Notes: generated from the sequence alone by a model not told the origin. 64,000 nt of DNA from Thiothrix sp. (GCA_008015155.1 SSFA01000004.1:1-64000), one strand, 5' to 3'. Counted from the first letter of the stretch, positions 1 to 6,764 are shown. Translations and numbers: made by a program.

Positions 1-129
1 AAGTACAAAAACGCCATGTACGGATTCACTAGAAAATTCTTTATTCCACGCCAAATTTTCAGAAATAGACTCTGAGAGCGCGGTGCTTGCATAAAAAACT
101 AGAACTAAATATGCGGCTATGGTTTTCAT
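1..129 (-). CDS. blaOXA: Class D (OXA-10/OXA-5 family) beta-lactamase, N-terminal part, cut by window edge
   Basis: The ATG at 129-127 opens 43 codons that run off the window. The peptide begins [20 protein letters not shown], a lipophilic Sec signal peptide with a likely cut near residue 19-20. It continues with [12 protein letters not shown] and VHGVFVL, which match from memory the mature start of OXA-10/OXA-5 enzymes (consensus SITENTSWNKEF, VNGVFVL). These are periplasmic serine beta-lactamases that hydrolyse penicillins such as oxacillin. The catalytic S-T-F-K, S-x-V and K-T-G motifs lie outside the window, so integrity cannot be judged. The gene sits 12 bases inside a cassette that begins at position 146 directly after an attC site, the usual setting for OXA-10-type genes. 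Confidence in the family is high; the exact variant is unresolved. Confidence 0.85.
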   Translation of the reverse strand, partial: MKTIAAYLVLVFYASTALSESISENLAWNKEFSSESVHGVFVL

Positions 130-140
130 GGTACCTTGGT

Positions 141-212
141 GGCTAACGACCAAGCTGTGCGGCGCAAACGAAGCGCAGCGTAGTTTGCGTCCGAACGAGC
201 GCCTTGTTATGC
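141..212 (-). other. attC recombination site 1 (end of the membrane-protein cassette)
   Basis: On the minus strand the site runs from R'' GCATAAC (212-206) to R' GTTAGCC (147-141), 72 bases. The intervening sequence is strongly self-complementary (GGCGCTCG near one end, arms around TTTGCG in the middle), as in folded attC substrates of integron integrases. The predicted cleavage point is between G at 147 and T at 146. The TAA stop codon of the upstream gene lies inside R'', a common cassette feature. Confidence 0.85.
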
Positions 213-620
213 GTTGCTAGCAACATAGAAGCTCTTACCTATTTTGGCCCCGATAACTATTGCGGCAACCTGCACTACAAATAGAACCAACTGACCAACA
301 CCGCCGCCATCTTGCTGAGGAAATACCAAAGATAGCAAGCCCATAACGATTGCGAGCGTTACAATGACAGAGATGAAACTTGTCGCAATAGTTGAGACAT
401 CAATTGACTTGAACAGCCTAGGCGTTATGTAAGTAGCCAAGAAACCACCAAACCCTGGGCCAAGAACCCACATAAGCAAAATATTTAGAAGGTGCATTAA
501 TCCAACACCTTCCCTTGAGTGGGACGCCACATACATTACGCCATAAAGCAAGGCGGCAAGAAGAAGCCAGCCTACCAGCATAAATACACCCGCAACAATT
601 ACTGCCAATGCTGCTTTCAA
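207..620 (-). CDS. Small integral membrane protein of unknown function (cassette-borne)
   Basis: The family is not recognised. The 137-residue product has about four hydrophobic segments: roughly residues 5-30, 43-66, 77-101 and 109-127. It is probably an inner-membrane protein. The reading frame uses a TTG start (620-618) four bases past the stop of the preceding cassette gene, with GGTGA upstream, so translational coupling is likely. An internal ATG at codon 14 is an alternative start but would cut into the first membrane segment. The stop codon lies inside the R'' box of the attC site, which confirms it as the terminal gene of the cassette. No catalytic motif is visible. Confidence 0.6.
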   Translation of the reverse strand: MKAALAVIVAGVFMLVGWLLLAALLYGVMYVASHSREGVGLMHLLNILLMWVLGPGFGGFLATYITPRLFKSIDVSTIATSFISVIVTLAIVMGLLSLVFPQQDGGGVGQLVLFVVQVAAIVIGAKIGKSFYVASNA

Positions 621-623
621 AGG

Positions 624-890
624 CTAGTCACCGTCTATCGCTGAGCCTATTGCGACAAGTATTGTGGCTCCTATTCCGCCGCCATACACCAGCATTACCG
701 GAAACCAATTTGAATTAGCTATGGCTTCATACCATGGCGCAAACGCCAAAGTTACCGGCGCGAGAAAAAACGCGATAGCGCCGCCAATGAAACCCAAGTG
801 GTCTACCACTATTCCGAGTGATATGAAGAATCCCCACAAGCCCGCTACGAAATAGACGATGTACCCTGGAATCTTAAAAATTGCTCCCAT
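624..890 (-). CDS. Small integral membrane protein of unknown function (cassette-borne)
   Basis: The product is 88 residues with about three hydrophobic segments (approximately residues 8-26, 28-48 and 62-83). The start is the ATG at 890-888, which has AGAGGA eight to twelve bases upstream. A longer reading of the frame would run back through the attC site and yield a SFQRTASPPLNSAL-type peptide, which is simply the translation of attC, so that extension is rejected. It is the first gene of its cassette, and the second membrane protein starts four bases after its stop. The pair may form one hetero-oligomer, an inference from spacing only. No family was recognised. Confidence 0.6.
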   Translation of the reverse strand: MGAIFKIPGYIVYFVAGLWGFFISLGIVVDHLGFIGGAIAFFLAPVTLAFAPWYEAIANSNWFPVMLVYGGGIGATILVAIGSAIDGD

Positions 891-908
891 GTTTTTTTCC
901 TCTTTTAC

Positions 909-963
909 GCATAACGCAGAGTTCAGCGGCGGCGAAGCCGTCCGCTGGAACGACTTGTTGGGC
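909..963 (-). other. attC recombination site 2 (end of the restriction-modification cassette)
   Basis: On the minus strand R'' GCCCAAC lies at 963-957 and R' GTTATGC at 915-909, giving a short 55-base site. The core CCAGCGGACGG...CCGCTG forms a hairpin. This is the familiar attC type whose translation reads SFQRTASPPLNSALC. The R'' box is the exact complement of GTTGGGC at 3661-3655, the leading box of the cassette that this attC terminates. Confidence 0.88.
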
Positions 964-982
964 GTATTTAGCTCTGGCATAG

Positions 983-1011
983 TTGACAGCGCACGTCGCA
1001 TTGTAGACAAT
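983..1011 (+). promoter_or_regulatory. Promoter of the methyltransferase gene, with overlapping GACAATACGTCAC motif
   Basis: A perfect -35 TTGACA (983-988) is followed by a 17-base spacer and the -10-like GACAAT (1006-1011). The predicted transcript would start only a few bases before the ATG at 1020, so the mRNA may be nearly leaderless. The sequence GACAATACGTCAC (1006-1018) recurs as GACAATGTGTCAC upstream of the C gene (3623-3635), suggesting a shared operator. Confidence 0.6.
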
Positions 1012-1019
1012 ACGTCACT

Positions 1020-2402
1020 ATGAAAATTACTGGAACAACACTTCGTCAGCATCGCCAAACACTAGGCCTTTCTCAAGCCAAGTTGGCAGAAATTGCTGAC
1101 ATTCCTCAGCATATGCTATCCGCCTTTGAGCTTGAGAAGGCGGATCTGCCGATGCACGTACTTAAAGCCGTATCGAATGCCCTTGCTAACAGTAAAAAAG
1201 TCACGGCTGTGGTAACACGTGCGAAGCGTTACAGAGATCACAAGTACGCTGATGTACAAAAGCTACCAGAAAGAGTTGTTAAGGCGACCCGAACAAATGA
1301 AAACGCCGTTTACACACAAGTACTGAAAGACATTTATAGCGCTCATTCGTGCACGCAAGAGAGGCAGCTCTCTGCTTTAAGTCTTTTTTCTGGTTGCGGC
1401 GGATTTAGTTTGGGGTTTTCGGCAGCCGGGTTCTTGGTTAAAGGCTTTCTCGAACTGGAAGATGACCTCCGCAAAATTTACAAACTTAATTTCCCCAACT
1501 CCGTTGAAATAGGCAGCGATATTACTGAGATAACTCAAGAGTCGTTGGCTAGCGTTGCAAAGACTTTGGGGCGCATTGATGTAATTATTGGTGGCCCCCC
1601 TTGCCAGGGATTTAGCCTTTCTGGAAAGAGAGATGTGTCTGATCCGAGAAACGAATTATTCAAGCATTACCTGCGTTTTGTAGATGTTTTTCGCCCAAAG
1701 TTTGCCGCTCTCGAAAATGTTCGTTTATTGACATCTATGAAAAATCGAGAAGGTGGGCTCGTTAAAGATGACATTTGCAATGAATTCACAAAGCATGGCT
1801 ATCGAATTGAGTATTTTGAGGTAAATGCGAAAGACTATGGCGTGCCACAGCACCGTGAACGCGTACTATTTGTGGCAGTAAGAGATGATTTGGATTTTAC
1901 CCCTTCTTTGCCAAATTTCACCCACGGTGATGGCGGGGATATGTTTTCATCGTTATCTCCGCTAAGGACATTTGCAGATGCTTGCTCAGATTTGCCATAT
2001 ATTGAATCAGGCGAGAAATCAAACCTTCCTTTGCATGAAGCGGTAAAGCATCCTATGCATGTGATTGACTGGTTGTGGGATGTGCCACAAGGATTTAGCG
2101 CGCATGACAACAAAGACCCAAGCAAGCGCCCACCTTCTGGGTATAACACAACCTACAAAAGACAGGTCTGGAATGAGCCAGCATCAACTGTGCAAACTAC
2201 GTTTGGAATGATTTCAGGTTGCAGAAATGTTCACCCCATTGCAACTAGGTCGTTAACCATTCGTGAAGCAGCACGGCTACAGTCTTTCCCTGATGAGTAT
2301 CTGTTCTCTGGAAGTTTAGGCTCTGTTAGAACGGGGATAGGCAATGCCGTACCCCCGCTGTTGGCGTATAACATAGCACTTCATCTAAAGAAATCTCTTT
2401 AG
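1020..2402 (+). CDS. DNA (cytosine-5-)-methyltransferase with N-terminal helix-turn-helix
   Basis: The product transfers a methyl group from S-adenosylmethionine to C5 of cytosine in a specific DNA site and protects host DNA from the companion nuclease. The 460-residue protein has an XRE-type HTH at about residues 5-56. The C5-MTase motifs follow: motif I FSGCGGFSLG (123-132), motif IV with catalytic Cys in GGPPCQGFS (Cys195), ENV (232-234), QHRERV (277-282), a target-recognition region, LTIREAARLQSFP and GNAVPP near the C-terminus. All catalytic motifs are intact. By analogy with M.EcoRII and M.SsoII, the fused HTH probably represses its own promoter. It ends tail-to-tail with the nuclease gene, overlapping it by four bases. 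Target sequence unknown. Confidence 0.93.
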   Translation: MKITGTTLRQHRQTLGLSQAKLAEIADIPQHMLSAFELEKADLPMHVLKAVSNALANSKKVTAVVTRAKRYRDHKYADVQKLPERVVKATRTNENAVYTQVLKDIYSAHSCTQERQLSALSLFSGCGGFSLGFSAAGFLVKGFLELEDDLRKIYKLNFPNSVEIGSDITEITQESLASVAKTLGRIDVIIGGPPCQGFSLSGKRDVSDPRNELFKHYLRFVDVFRPKFAALENVRLLTSMKNREGGLVKDDICNEFTKHGYRIEYFEVNAKDYGVPQHRERVLFVAVRDDLDFTPSLPNFTHGDGGDMFSSLSPLRTFADACSDLPYIESGEKSNLPLHEAVKHPMHVIDWLWDVPQGFSAHDNKDPSKRPPSGYNTTYKRQVWNEPASTVQTTFGMISGCRNVHPIATRSLTIREAARLQSFPDEYLFSGSLGSVRTGIGNAVPPLLAYNIALHLKKSL

Positions 2403-3373
2403 ATTTTATAAAAATAGCCAGCCTCCAAATTAAATTGAAGTTGCTCAGGATGTTGTTTTTGTCCACCGCGCTGCATTTGTATGATCCCGAAACGTGGAGC
2501 TTCATGCGTGACCCCATCGGGATCTTTATAGCTACCCTTTTTTACCGAATATGATTTCTTTGTGAATGCCCGGTGTCTGCGGCTAAGTGAAACGATTTCA
2601 TCGATTGTATAGATGGCAACTTCTGTTTGATTCCAACTTGGTGATGCCTTTGTTTTGTGCAAGATATATTCAGGTGTGAACGGGTCATCTATGTATGCTT
2701 TCTGAAAGAGGAGTCGTGATATATCATCTTGGCGATTTAGAAGTGTACTCTCCCACTCAACTCTGCCTGCATCATTAATTTCCTCCCAAAAATAGCGTCT
2801 TGGGTCGGTCAAGCGATTTCTGATATTTGGATTGTCGCACGGGCGGAATCCCGAATCTCCGCAAAACTGGCGTAGCGCAAGAAGGGCATTTTCTGAAACC
2901 GGAATTCCATTGGATAGAAGTAGGTTTGAAAATCCCCTAGCTGTAGTAAAGTACAGTTGAGCATTTGTTGGGGTTGCGTTGTTGCACTGTTTCGTAGAAA
3001 CCCCGACGGTGATGATTCGGCCATCATTTGTATGAAGCGTAATTACTATGTCGCTTTTGCATCTTGAAACCGAAGCTCCATTTACAGAAAGCCAATTTTT
3101 CCCAGCTTCCGATGTTGCGAGAGCACCTGTGGAAAGTGCGATCACCGATGTGATGGTTTCAATATTTTCTGCTTTGCCGATGTAATTTAGAAGAAGCGAT
3201 GCGGGGTCGCCGGTAAACACATGACCATTCTGCTGCGCTGCGATCCGAATCGGGTACTGAAATCCATTAATTTGGCTGGTTATTGTATCTTCAAATAGAT
3301 GGCCAGCTTTCCGTCCAAGCGTGCCCGCTTGAATTTGCAGTGCATGTGTTTCGTCAATCGGTGTTAGAGCCAT
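2399..3373 (-). CDS. Putative type II restriction endonuclease (PD-(D/E)XK-like), specificity unknown
   Basis: The family was not recognised by name; the call rests on context and a nuclease-like core. The product is 324 residues from ATG 3373-3371, which has CGAGGT seven bases upstream; the start lies inside the end of the C gene. Early in the protein is FEDTI (a candidate acidic residue). About 100 residues in is CKSDIVI followed by ITVGVSTKQ, which resembles the D-(x)n-[D/E/S]-x-K arrangement of a PD-(D/E)XK core, with Gln or Ser in place of the usual Glu. It lies between a C-type regulator and a cytosine methylase, the standard C-R-M composition. It presumably cuts the site methylated by the neighbour. 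Confidence 0.7.
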   Translation of the reverse strand: MALTPIDETHALQIQAGTLGRKAGHLFEDTITSQINGFQYPIRIAAQQNGHVFTGDPASLLLNYIGKAENIETITSVIALSTGALATSEAGKNWLSVNGASVSRCKSDIVITLHTNDGRIITVGVSTKQCNNATPTNAQLYFTTARGFSNLLLSNGIPVSENALLALRQFCGDSGFRPCDNPNIRNRLTDPRRYFWEEINDAGRVEWESTLLNRQDDISRLLFQKAYIDDPFTPEYILHKTKASPSWNQTEVAIYTIDEIVSLSRRHRAFTKKSYSVKKGSYKDPDGVTHEAPRFGIIQMQRGGQKQHPEQLQFNLEAGYFYKI

Positions 3374-3590
3374 TATAAACCTCGGTGAGTTGTGACACCG
3401 AAGTCTCAAGGCCGTCAGCTAGCTTCAATAGATTCAAAAGCGACGGATTTCGCTTTCCTCTTTCAAGCATACTTATGTAGGTGCGATCAAAACCACAACG
3501 ATCAGCCAGCTTTTCTTGTGATAAGCCTAACTTCTCACGCTGTTTTTTTATGGATTGACCAAGTGGGATTAGTGACTTCGGCATGGTCAT
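3354..3590 (-). CDS. Controller (C) protein of the restriction-modification system, XRE-type HTH
   Basis: The 78-residue protein is almost wholly an HTH domain: LGLSQEKLADRCGFDRTYIS followed by MLERGKRNPSLLNLLKLADGL, very close to classical C proteins (C.BamHI/C.BclI type). These homodimers activate then repress their own operon, delaying nuclease expression until the methylase has protected the host. Two in-frame ATGs (codons 1 and 3) are possible starts; neither has a strong ribosome site, which is common in C operons. Its last 20 bases overlap the nuclease gene, so C and R are co-transcribed. A perfect inverted repeat straddles its start codon (3571-3604). Confidence 0.88.
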   Translation of the reverse strand: MTMPKSLIPLGQSIKKQREKLGLSQEKLADRCGFDRTYISMLERGKRNPSLLNLLKLADGLETSVSQLTEVYNGSNTD

Positions 3591-3604
3591 TATTTGAAGT
3601 CACT
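3571..3604 (-). promoter_or_regulatory. Perfect 9-bp inverted repeat around the C-gene start (candidate operator)
   Basis: AGTGACTTC (3571-3579) and GAAGTCACT (3596-3604) are exact reverse complements separated by 16 bases. The repeat brackets both possible start codons of the C gene. The arms contain GACT/AGTC, a core often found in C-protein boxes. It could be an operator or an mRNA hairpin controlling initiation; sequence alone does not decide. Confidence 0.5.
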
Positions 3605-3622
3605 GAAGACATTACGTCTACG

Positions 3623-3650
3623 GACAATGTGTCACATTTCAGCGTGTCAA
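3623..3650 (-). promoter_or_regulatory. Candidate promoter/operator of the C-R operon
   Basis: On the minus strand a perfect -35 TTGACA lies at 3650-3645, but only weak -10 sequences follow at the right distance, as expected of a promoter needing activation. Downstream lies GACAATGTGTCAC (plus strand 3623-3635), an 11/13 match to the motif over the methylase promoter. Confidence 0.4.
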
Positions 3651-3654
3651 AAAC

Positions 3655-3869
3655 GCCCAACAGTTTATTAGGCAGCATTCCGGAATATCAGAATAGACAG
3701 CCTTCGCCCGATTTTTGCACAAAGACTAGCTAACAGGATAGGCGGAAATTACGAGGCTACAATAAGTGATTGTTGTCATAGGGATTTTCACCGACTGAGG
3801 TTTAATTGTTCAGAATTATACAGCCAGTGAATAAAAACTTGCCAGCAGTTTGTGTAGGAGGGTTTAGAG
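3655..3869. other. Start of the cassette array (attI-like or secondary site) and adjoining non-coding DNA
   Basis: GTTGGGC on the minus strand (3661-3655) is the leading core site of cassette 1. The sequence before it on that strand, TGCCTAATAAACT, is not foldable into an attC. It resembles in layout a simple core site as found in attI, or a secondary insertion site. Bases 3662-3869 contain no ORF of note, no integrase fragment and no terminal inverted repeat that I can recognise. Confidence 0.5.
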
Positions 3870-4442
3870 TTAGCCTCGCCCCATCCCATAAAACTCCTCA
3901 TTCGCCCGCATTGACAACATATTCGCCAGCCGATTACTCATCCCAAAGAACGCAGCCACTCCGCCAATATCCCAAATATCCTCGTCACTAAAACCGTGCT
4001 CACGTAAGTGTGCATAATCATCATCATTCACGGCATAAGCGGCTTGAGAAACTTTCATAGCGAAATCAAGCATCGCGCATTGGCGTGGGCTAATATCGGC
4101 CTTGCGGTAATTAATCGCGATTTGATCGGCAATTAACGGGTTTTTCGCCCGAATTCTTAAAATAGCCCCATGCGCAACTACACAATATTGGCACTGATTG
4201 GCATTAGACGTAGCCACGACAATCATTTCACGCTCGGCTTTAGTCAGGCCACTGGGTTTCTCCATTAAAGCATCGTGATAAGCAAAAAAGGCCCGAAATT
4301 CATCAGGCCGATGCGCTAGGGCTAAAAAGACATTAGGAATAAATCCAGATTTTTCTTGAACTGCTTCAATACGCGCCCGAATATCCTCGGGCAGGCTGTC
4401 TAAACTCGGCACTGGAAAACGGCTAATGGGGAAATCGCTCAT
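3870..4442 (-). CDS. AhpD-like carboxymuconolactone decarboxylase family protein (peroxidase-related)
   Basis: The 190-residue protein belongs to the all-helical AhpD/CMD superfamily, close to the group named uncharacterised peroxidase-related enzymes. The diagnostic active-site motif NQCQYCVVAHG (C-x-x-C-x-x-x-H) is at about residues 81-91. In AhpD these cysteines and the histidine carry out thiol-based peroxide reduction. The ATG at 4442-4440 was chosen because the longer upstream reading has no ribosome site; GAGG lies about 13 bases before it. It is the first chromosomal gene beside the cassette array. It follows the CoA-ligase/Liv operon on the same strand after 176 bases, so membership of that operon is uncertain. 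Confidence 0.8.
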   Translation of the reverse strand: MSDFPISRFPVPSLDSLPEDIRARIEAVQEKSGFIPNVFLALAHRPDEFRAFFAYHDALMEKPSGLTKAEREMIVVATSNANQCQYCVVAHGAILRIRAKNPLIADQIAINYRKADISPRQCAMLDFAMKVSQAAYAVNDDDYAHLREHGFSDEDIWDIGGVAAFFGMSNRLANMLSMRANEEFYGMGRG

Positions 4443-4618
4443 GCAGCAAATCCTCAACTTGGATTGATCAAATTCATAAAAAGCCGAACCACACAAGCTT
4501 TTAACCGGCGACGCATGTGAGGAGGGAACATGCGTATTCAACTCCAGCAAGGCTCGCCATCATCATTCTGGCTGCATTGAGTCCGTGTGGTCGGCTAAAG
4601 CGTAAGCGGTCTTAAACT

Positions 4619-5857
4619 TTAGTCGTATTGACGAATATCGCTAATCACCACACCGTCATTGGCAAGGCTGCCGAGTTCGACAAATTTCACTTCACCGCGC
4701 AGTTTACAAATATCCCGAATGCTCGCAGCAATCGCTTGGGCTAAGTCTTCATTGGGTGTAGCTGTTTCACAATGTAAACTGAGTTGATCGGCTTGGTCGC
4801 GCCATTCCACCACTAAGCGCGCTTTGGCGATTTCAAGATGGCGCTTAATCACCTTATCCACTTGCGAGGGATGAATAAACATACCACGCACTTTTGCGGT
4901 TTGATCCGCACGTCCCATCCAGCCACGAATGCGTTTATTGGTGCGTCCACATGGGCTTTGACCCGGCATAATGGCTGATAGATCGCCTGTGGCAAAACGA
5001 ATTAAGGGGTAATCAGGATTTAGATTGGTGACGACAATTTCACCTACTTCACCCTCAGCGACAGGATCACCCGTACCGGGGCGGACGATTTCTAAATAGA
5101 TACCCTCATCGACGACTAAGCCTTGAGCAGCTTCAGTTTCATAGGCAATCAAGCCTAAATCAGCAGTGGCATAGGCTTGATAACAAGTGATCCCACGCTC
5201 AGCAAATTTGGCGCGGAAAGCAGGTGGATAAGCTTCACCACTAACTAAACCATGTGTAATGGAACTAAGGTCGATACCAAGTTCAGTGGCTTTATCGAGC
5301 AGAATATTTAAGAACGAAGGCGTACCGACATAAGCATTTGGCTTTAAGTCGGCAATAGTCTGCAGCTGAAGTTCGGTTTGCCCCACACCGGCGGGAATCA
5401 CGGCACAACCTAATGCATGAGCACCACTTTCCATCATCATACCAGCCGGTGTGAGATGATAAGAGAAGGTATTGTGTACTAAATCACCTTGACGGAAGCC
5501 CGCGCAGTATAAAGCCCGCGCTAAGCGCCAAAAATCCGGACGGCGAAGTGAGCCAGGTTCATAAATAGGGCCAGGGGATGCAAAAATATGCGTGAGTGCC
5601 TGACCTTGAATCGCCGCTAAGCCACCAAAGGGTGGAGTTGCTTTTTGTAAAGCCGATAAATCCGATTTGCGTGTCACTGGCAAACCAGCAATTGCAGCGG
5701 CTGAATTGAGAGTTTCAGGCTCTACCTCAGCAAGTAGTTTGGTATAAGCAGGAGCATGTGCTTTGGCATGAGCAACCTGTTTAGCGACCGCGGCGATTAA
5801 AGCTGCTTCCCGTTCAGCAGCATTGCGTGTTTCTAATGAATCGTAATAGTGGCTCAC
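4619..5857 (-). CDS. Phenylacetate-CoA ligase (PaaK) family protein with atypical P-loop
   Basis: The 412-residue protein starts at GTG 5857-5855, with GGGAGGA nine bases upstream. The fold is that of PaaK-type adenylate-forming enzymes: an N-terminal substrate region, GEAYPPAF and YQAYATADLG (A5-like), IRFATGDLSAI (A7-like), and the C-terminal lid with GMFIHPSQV. The usual A3 phosphate loop [ST]SGTTG is replaced by FASPGPIYEP at about residues 92-101, so ATP handling may differ or be lost. Members like this occur at the end of CoA-ligase/Liv transporter operons, here 14 bases after the second ATPase gene. It may activate the imported acid or act as a partner of the main ligase; the substrate is unknown. 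Confidence 0.8.
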   Translation of the reverse strand: MSHYYDSLETRNAAEREAALIAAVAKQVAHAKAHAPAYTKLLAEVEPETLNSAAAIAGLPVTRKSDLSALQKATPPFGGLAAIQGQALTHIFASPGPIYEPGSLRRPDFWRLARALYCAGFRQGDLVHNTFSYHLTPAGMMMESGAHALGCAVIPAGVGQTELQLQTIADLKPNAYVGTPSFLNILLDKATELGIDLSSITHGLVSGEAYPPAFRAKFAERGITCYQAYATADLGLIAYETEAAQGLVVDEGIYLEIVRPGTGDPVAEGEVGEIVVTNLNPDYPLIRFATGDLSAIMPGQSPCGRTNKRIRGWMGRADQTAKVRGMFIHPSQVDKVIKRHLEIAKARLVVEWRDQADQLSLHCETATPNEDLAQAIAASIRDICKLRGEVKFVELGSLANDGVVISDIRQYD

Positions 5858-5871
5858 GCAGCATCCTCCCT

Positions 5872-6684
5872 TTAAGCCAACCAACGCTTACGCCGACGAT
5901 AGTGCTTCACATCGCGGAAGCTCTTCTTATCTCCGCCACTGAGGCCGAGATAGAATTCCTTAACGTCTTCATTGGAAGCTAAATCGGTGGCAGCACCATC
6001 CATGACCACCCGCCCATTTTCGAGAATATAGCCATAAGTCGCATAACGTAAGGCAATCGAGGCATTCTGTTCAGCAAGTAGGAAAGTCACCCCTTCTTTC
6101 TGATTGAGGGTACGCACAATCGTGAAAATTTCTTCAACGAGCTGTGGAGCTAAACCCATCGAAGGCTCGTCTAATAAAATTAATTTGGGGCGGGACATCA
6201 TGGCACGCCCAACCGCCACCATTTGCTGTTCCCCACCTGAGGTATAACCTGCTTGGCTTTTGCGGCGTACTTTCAAGCGTGGGAAATAGCTATAAACCAT
6301 TTCTAAATCATCCGCGACAGCTTTGCGCCCATCTTTGCGGATATAAGCGCCAGTCAATAAATTCTCTTCAACGGTCAAATGCCCAAAGCAATGACGACCT
6401 TCCATGACTTGCACGACACCGCGTTTGACTAATTCTGTCGGCGATAAATCTTCGACACGTTGGCTCTCAAACTCAATCGAGCCTTTGGTCACTTCACCGC
6501 GTTCGGTTTTCAGAATATTCGAAACCGATTTAATGGTAGTAGTTTTGCCAGCTCCATTCGCACCTAATAAGGCCACTATCCCGCCTTTGGGTACTTCTAG
6601 CGAGATCCCTTTAAGTACCAGAATGACGTGATCATAAATCACTTCAATATTCTTGATACTGAGCATTGAGTTTTCTGTCGTCAT
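5872..6684 (-). CDS. livF: ABC transporter ATP-binding protein, LivF type
   Basis: This is the cytoplasmic ATPase of a branched-chain-amino-acid-type (HAAT family) importer, 270 residues. Walker A is GANGAGKTTTI (about 42-52), the signature is TSGGEQQMVAVGRAMM, Walker B is LILLDEPSMGL, followed by the H-loop region LLAEQNA. A basic C-terminal tail (about the last 18 residues, ending RRRKRWLA) extends beyond canonical LivF and is typical of the homologues in CoA-ligase-linked clusters. It pairs with the LivG-type ATPase at 10241-11044. It is separated from the binding-protein gene by a stable hairpin, so it is probably made in smaller amounts. Confidence 0.9.
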   Translation of the reverse strand: MTTENSMLSIKNIEVIYDHVILVLKGISLEVPKGGIVALLGANGAGKTTTIKSVSNILKTERGEVTKGSIEFESQRVEDLSPTELVKRGVVQVMEGRHCFGHLTVEENLLTGAYIRKDGRKAVADDLEMVYSYFPRLKVRRKSQAGYTSGGEQQMVAVGRAMMSRPKLILLDEPSMGLAPQLVEEIFTIVRTLNQKEGVTFLLAEQNASIALRYATYGYILENGRVVMDGAATDLASNEDVKEFYLGLSGGDKKSFRDVKHYRRRKRWLA

Positions 6685-6715
6685 GGCTGTCCGTCAGTAG
6701 GGAGTTGCTAAGATT

Positions 6716-6747
6716 CCCTCCGTATTTGACCGAAACAATACGGAGGG
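6716..6747 (-). terminator. Intra-operon hairpin after the binding-protein gene
   Basis: CCCTCCGTATT (6716-6726) pairs perfectly with AATACGGAGGG (6737-6747) over a 10-base loop. There is no T-run. Such hairpins after binding-protein genes stabilise the upstream mRNA or partly terminate, giving excess binding protein over transporter. Confidence 0.55.
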
Positions 6748-6764
6748 AGAGTCAGGCCTAAGCC

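Larger units (their letters stand above)
147..914 (-). mobile_element. Integron gene cassette 2 (two small membrane proteins)
   Basis: This 768-base cassette starts with TTATGC (914-909) and ends at the G of the attC site at 147. Joining the ends would give GTTATGC, the exact complement of its own R'' GCATAAC, the signature of an excisable circle. It holds two ORFs in cassette orientation with no attC between them, so it moves as one unit. It has no obvious promoter and probably depends on read-through from upstream. Confidence 0.8.
915..3660 (-). mobile_element. Integron gene cassette 1 (complete type II restriction-modification system)
   Basis: This is a 2746-base cassette from TTGGGC (3660-3655) to the G at 915 of attC site 2. 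The reconstituted core GTTGGGC is perfectly complementary to the R'' box GCCCAAC at 957-963, so both ends belong to one element. It carries a C regulator and endonuclease in cassette orientation, and a methylase in the opposite direction with its own promoter. A self-contained promoter suits an addiction-type cassette that must express its antidote wherever it lands. Confidence 0.8.

Noticed and set aside
664..855. Plus-strand frame inside cassette 2
   Set aside because: It is antisense to the better supported membrane-protein gene and has no ribosome site.
891..1058. N-terminal extension of the 624-890 membrane protein through SFQRTASPPLNSAL
   Set aside because: This peptide is the translation of the attC site itself; the ATG at 890 has a proper ribosome site.
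3392..3733. Plus-strand frame across the C gene and the array boundary
   Set aside because: It is antisense to a clear C-protein gene and spans a recombination junction; no ribosome site or family.
3662..3760. Third attC site upstream of cassette 1
   Set aside because: No R'' box or foldable inverted repeat precedes GTTGGGC, so it is a simple core site at best.
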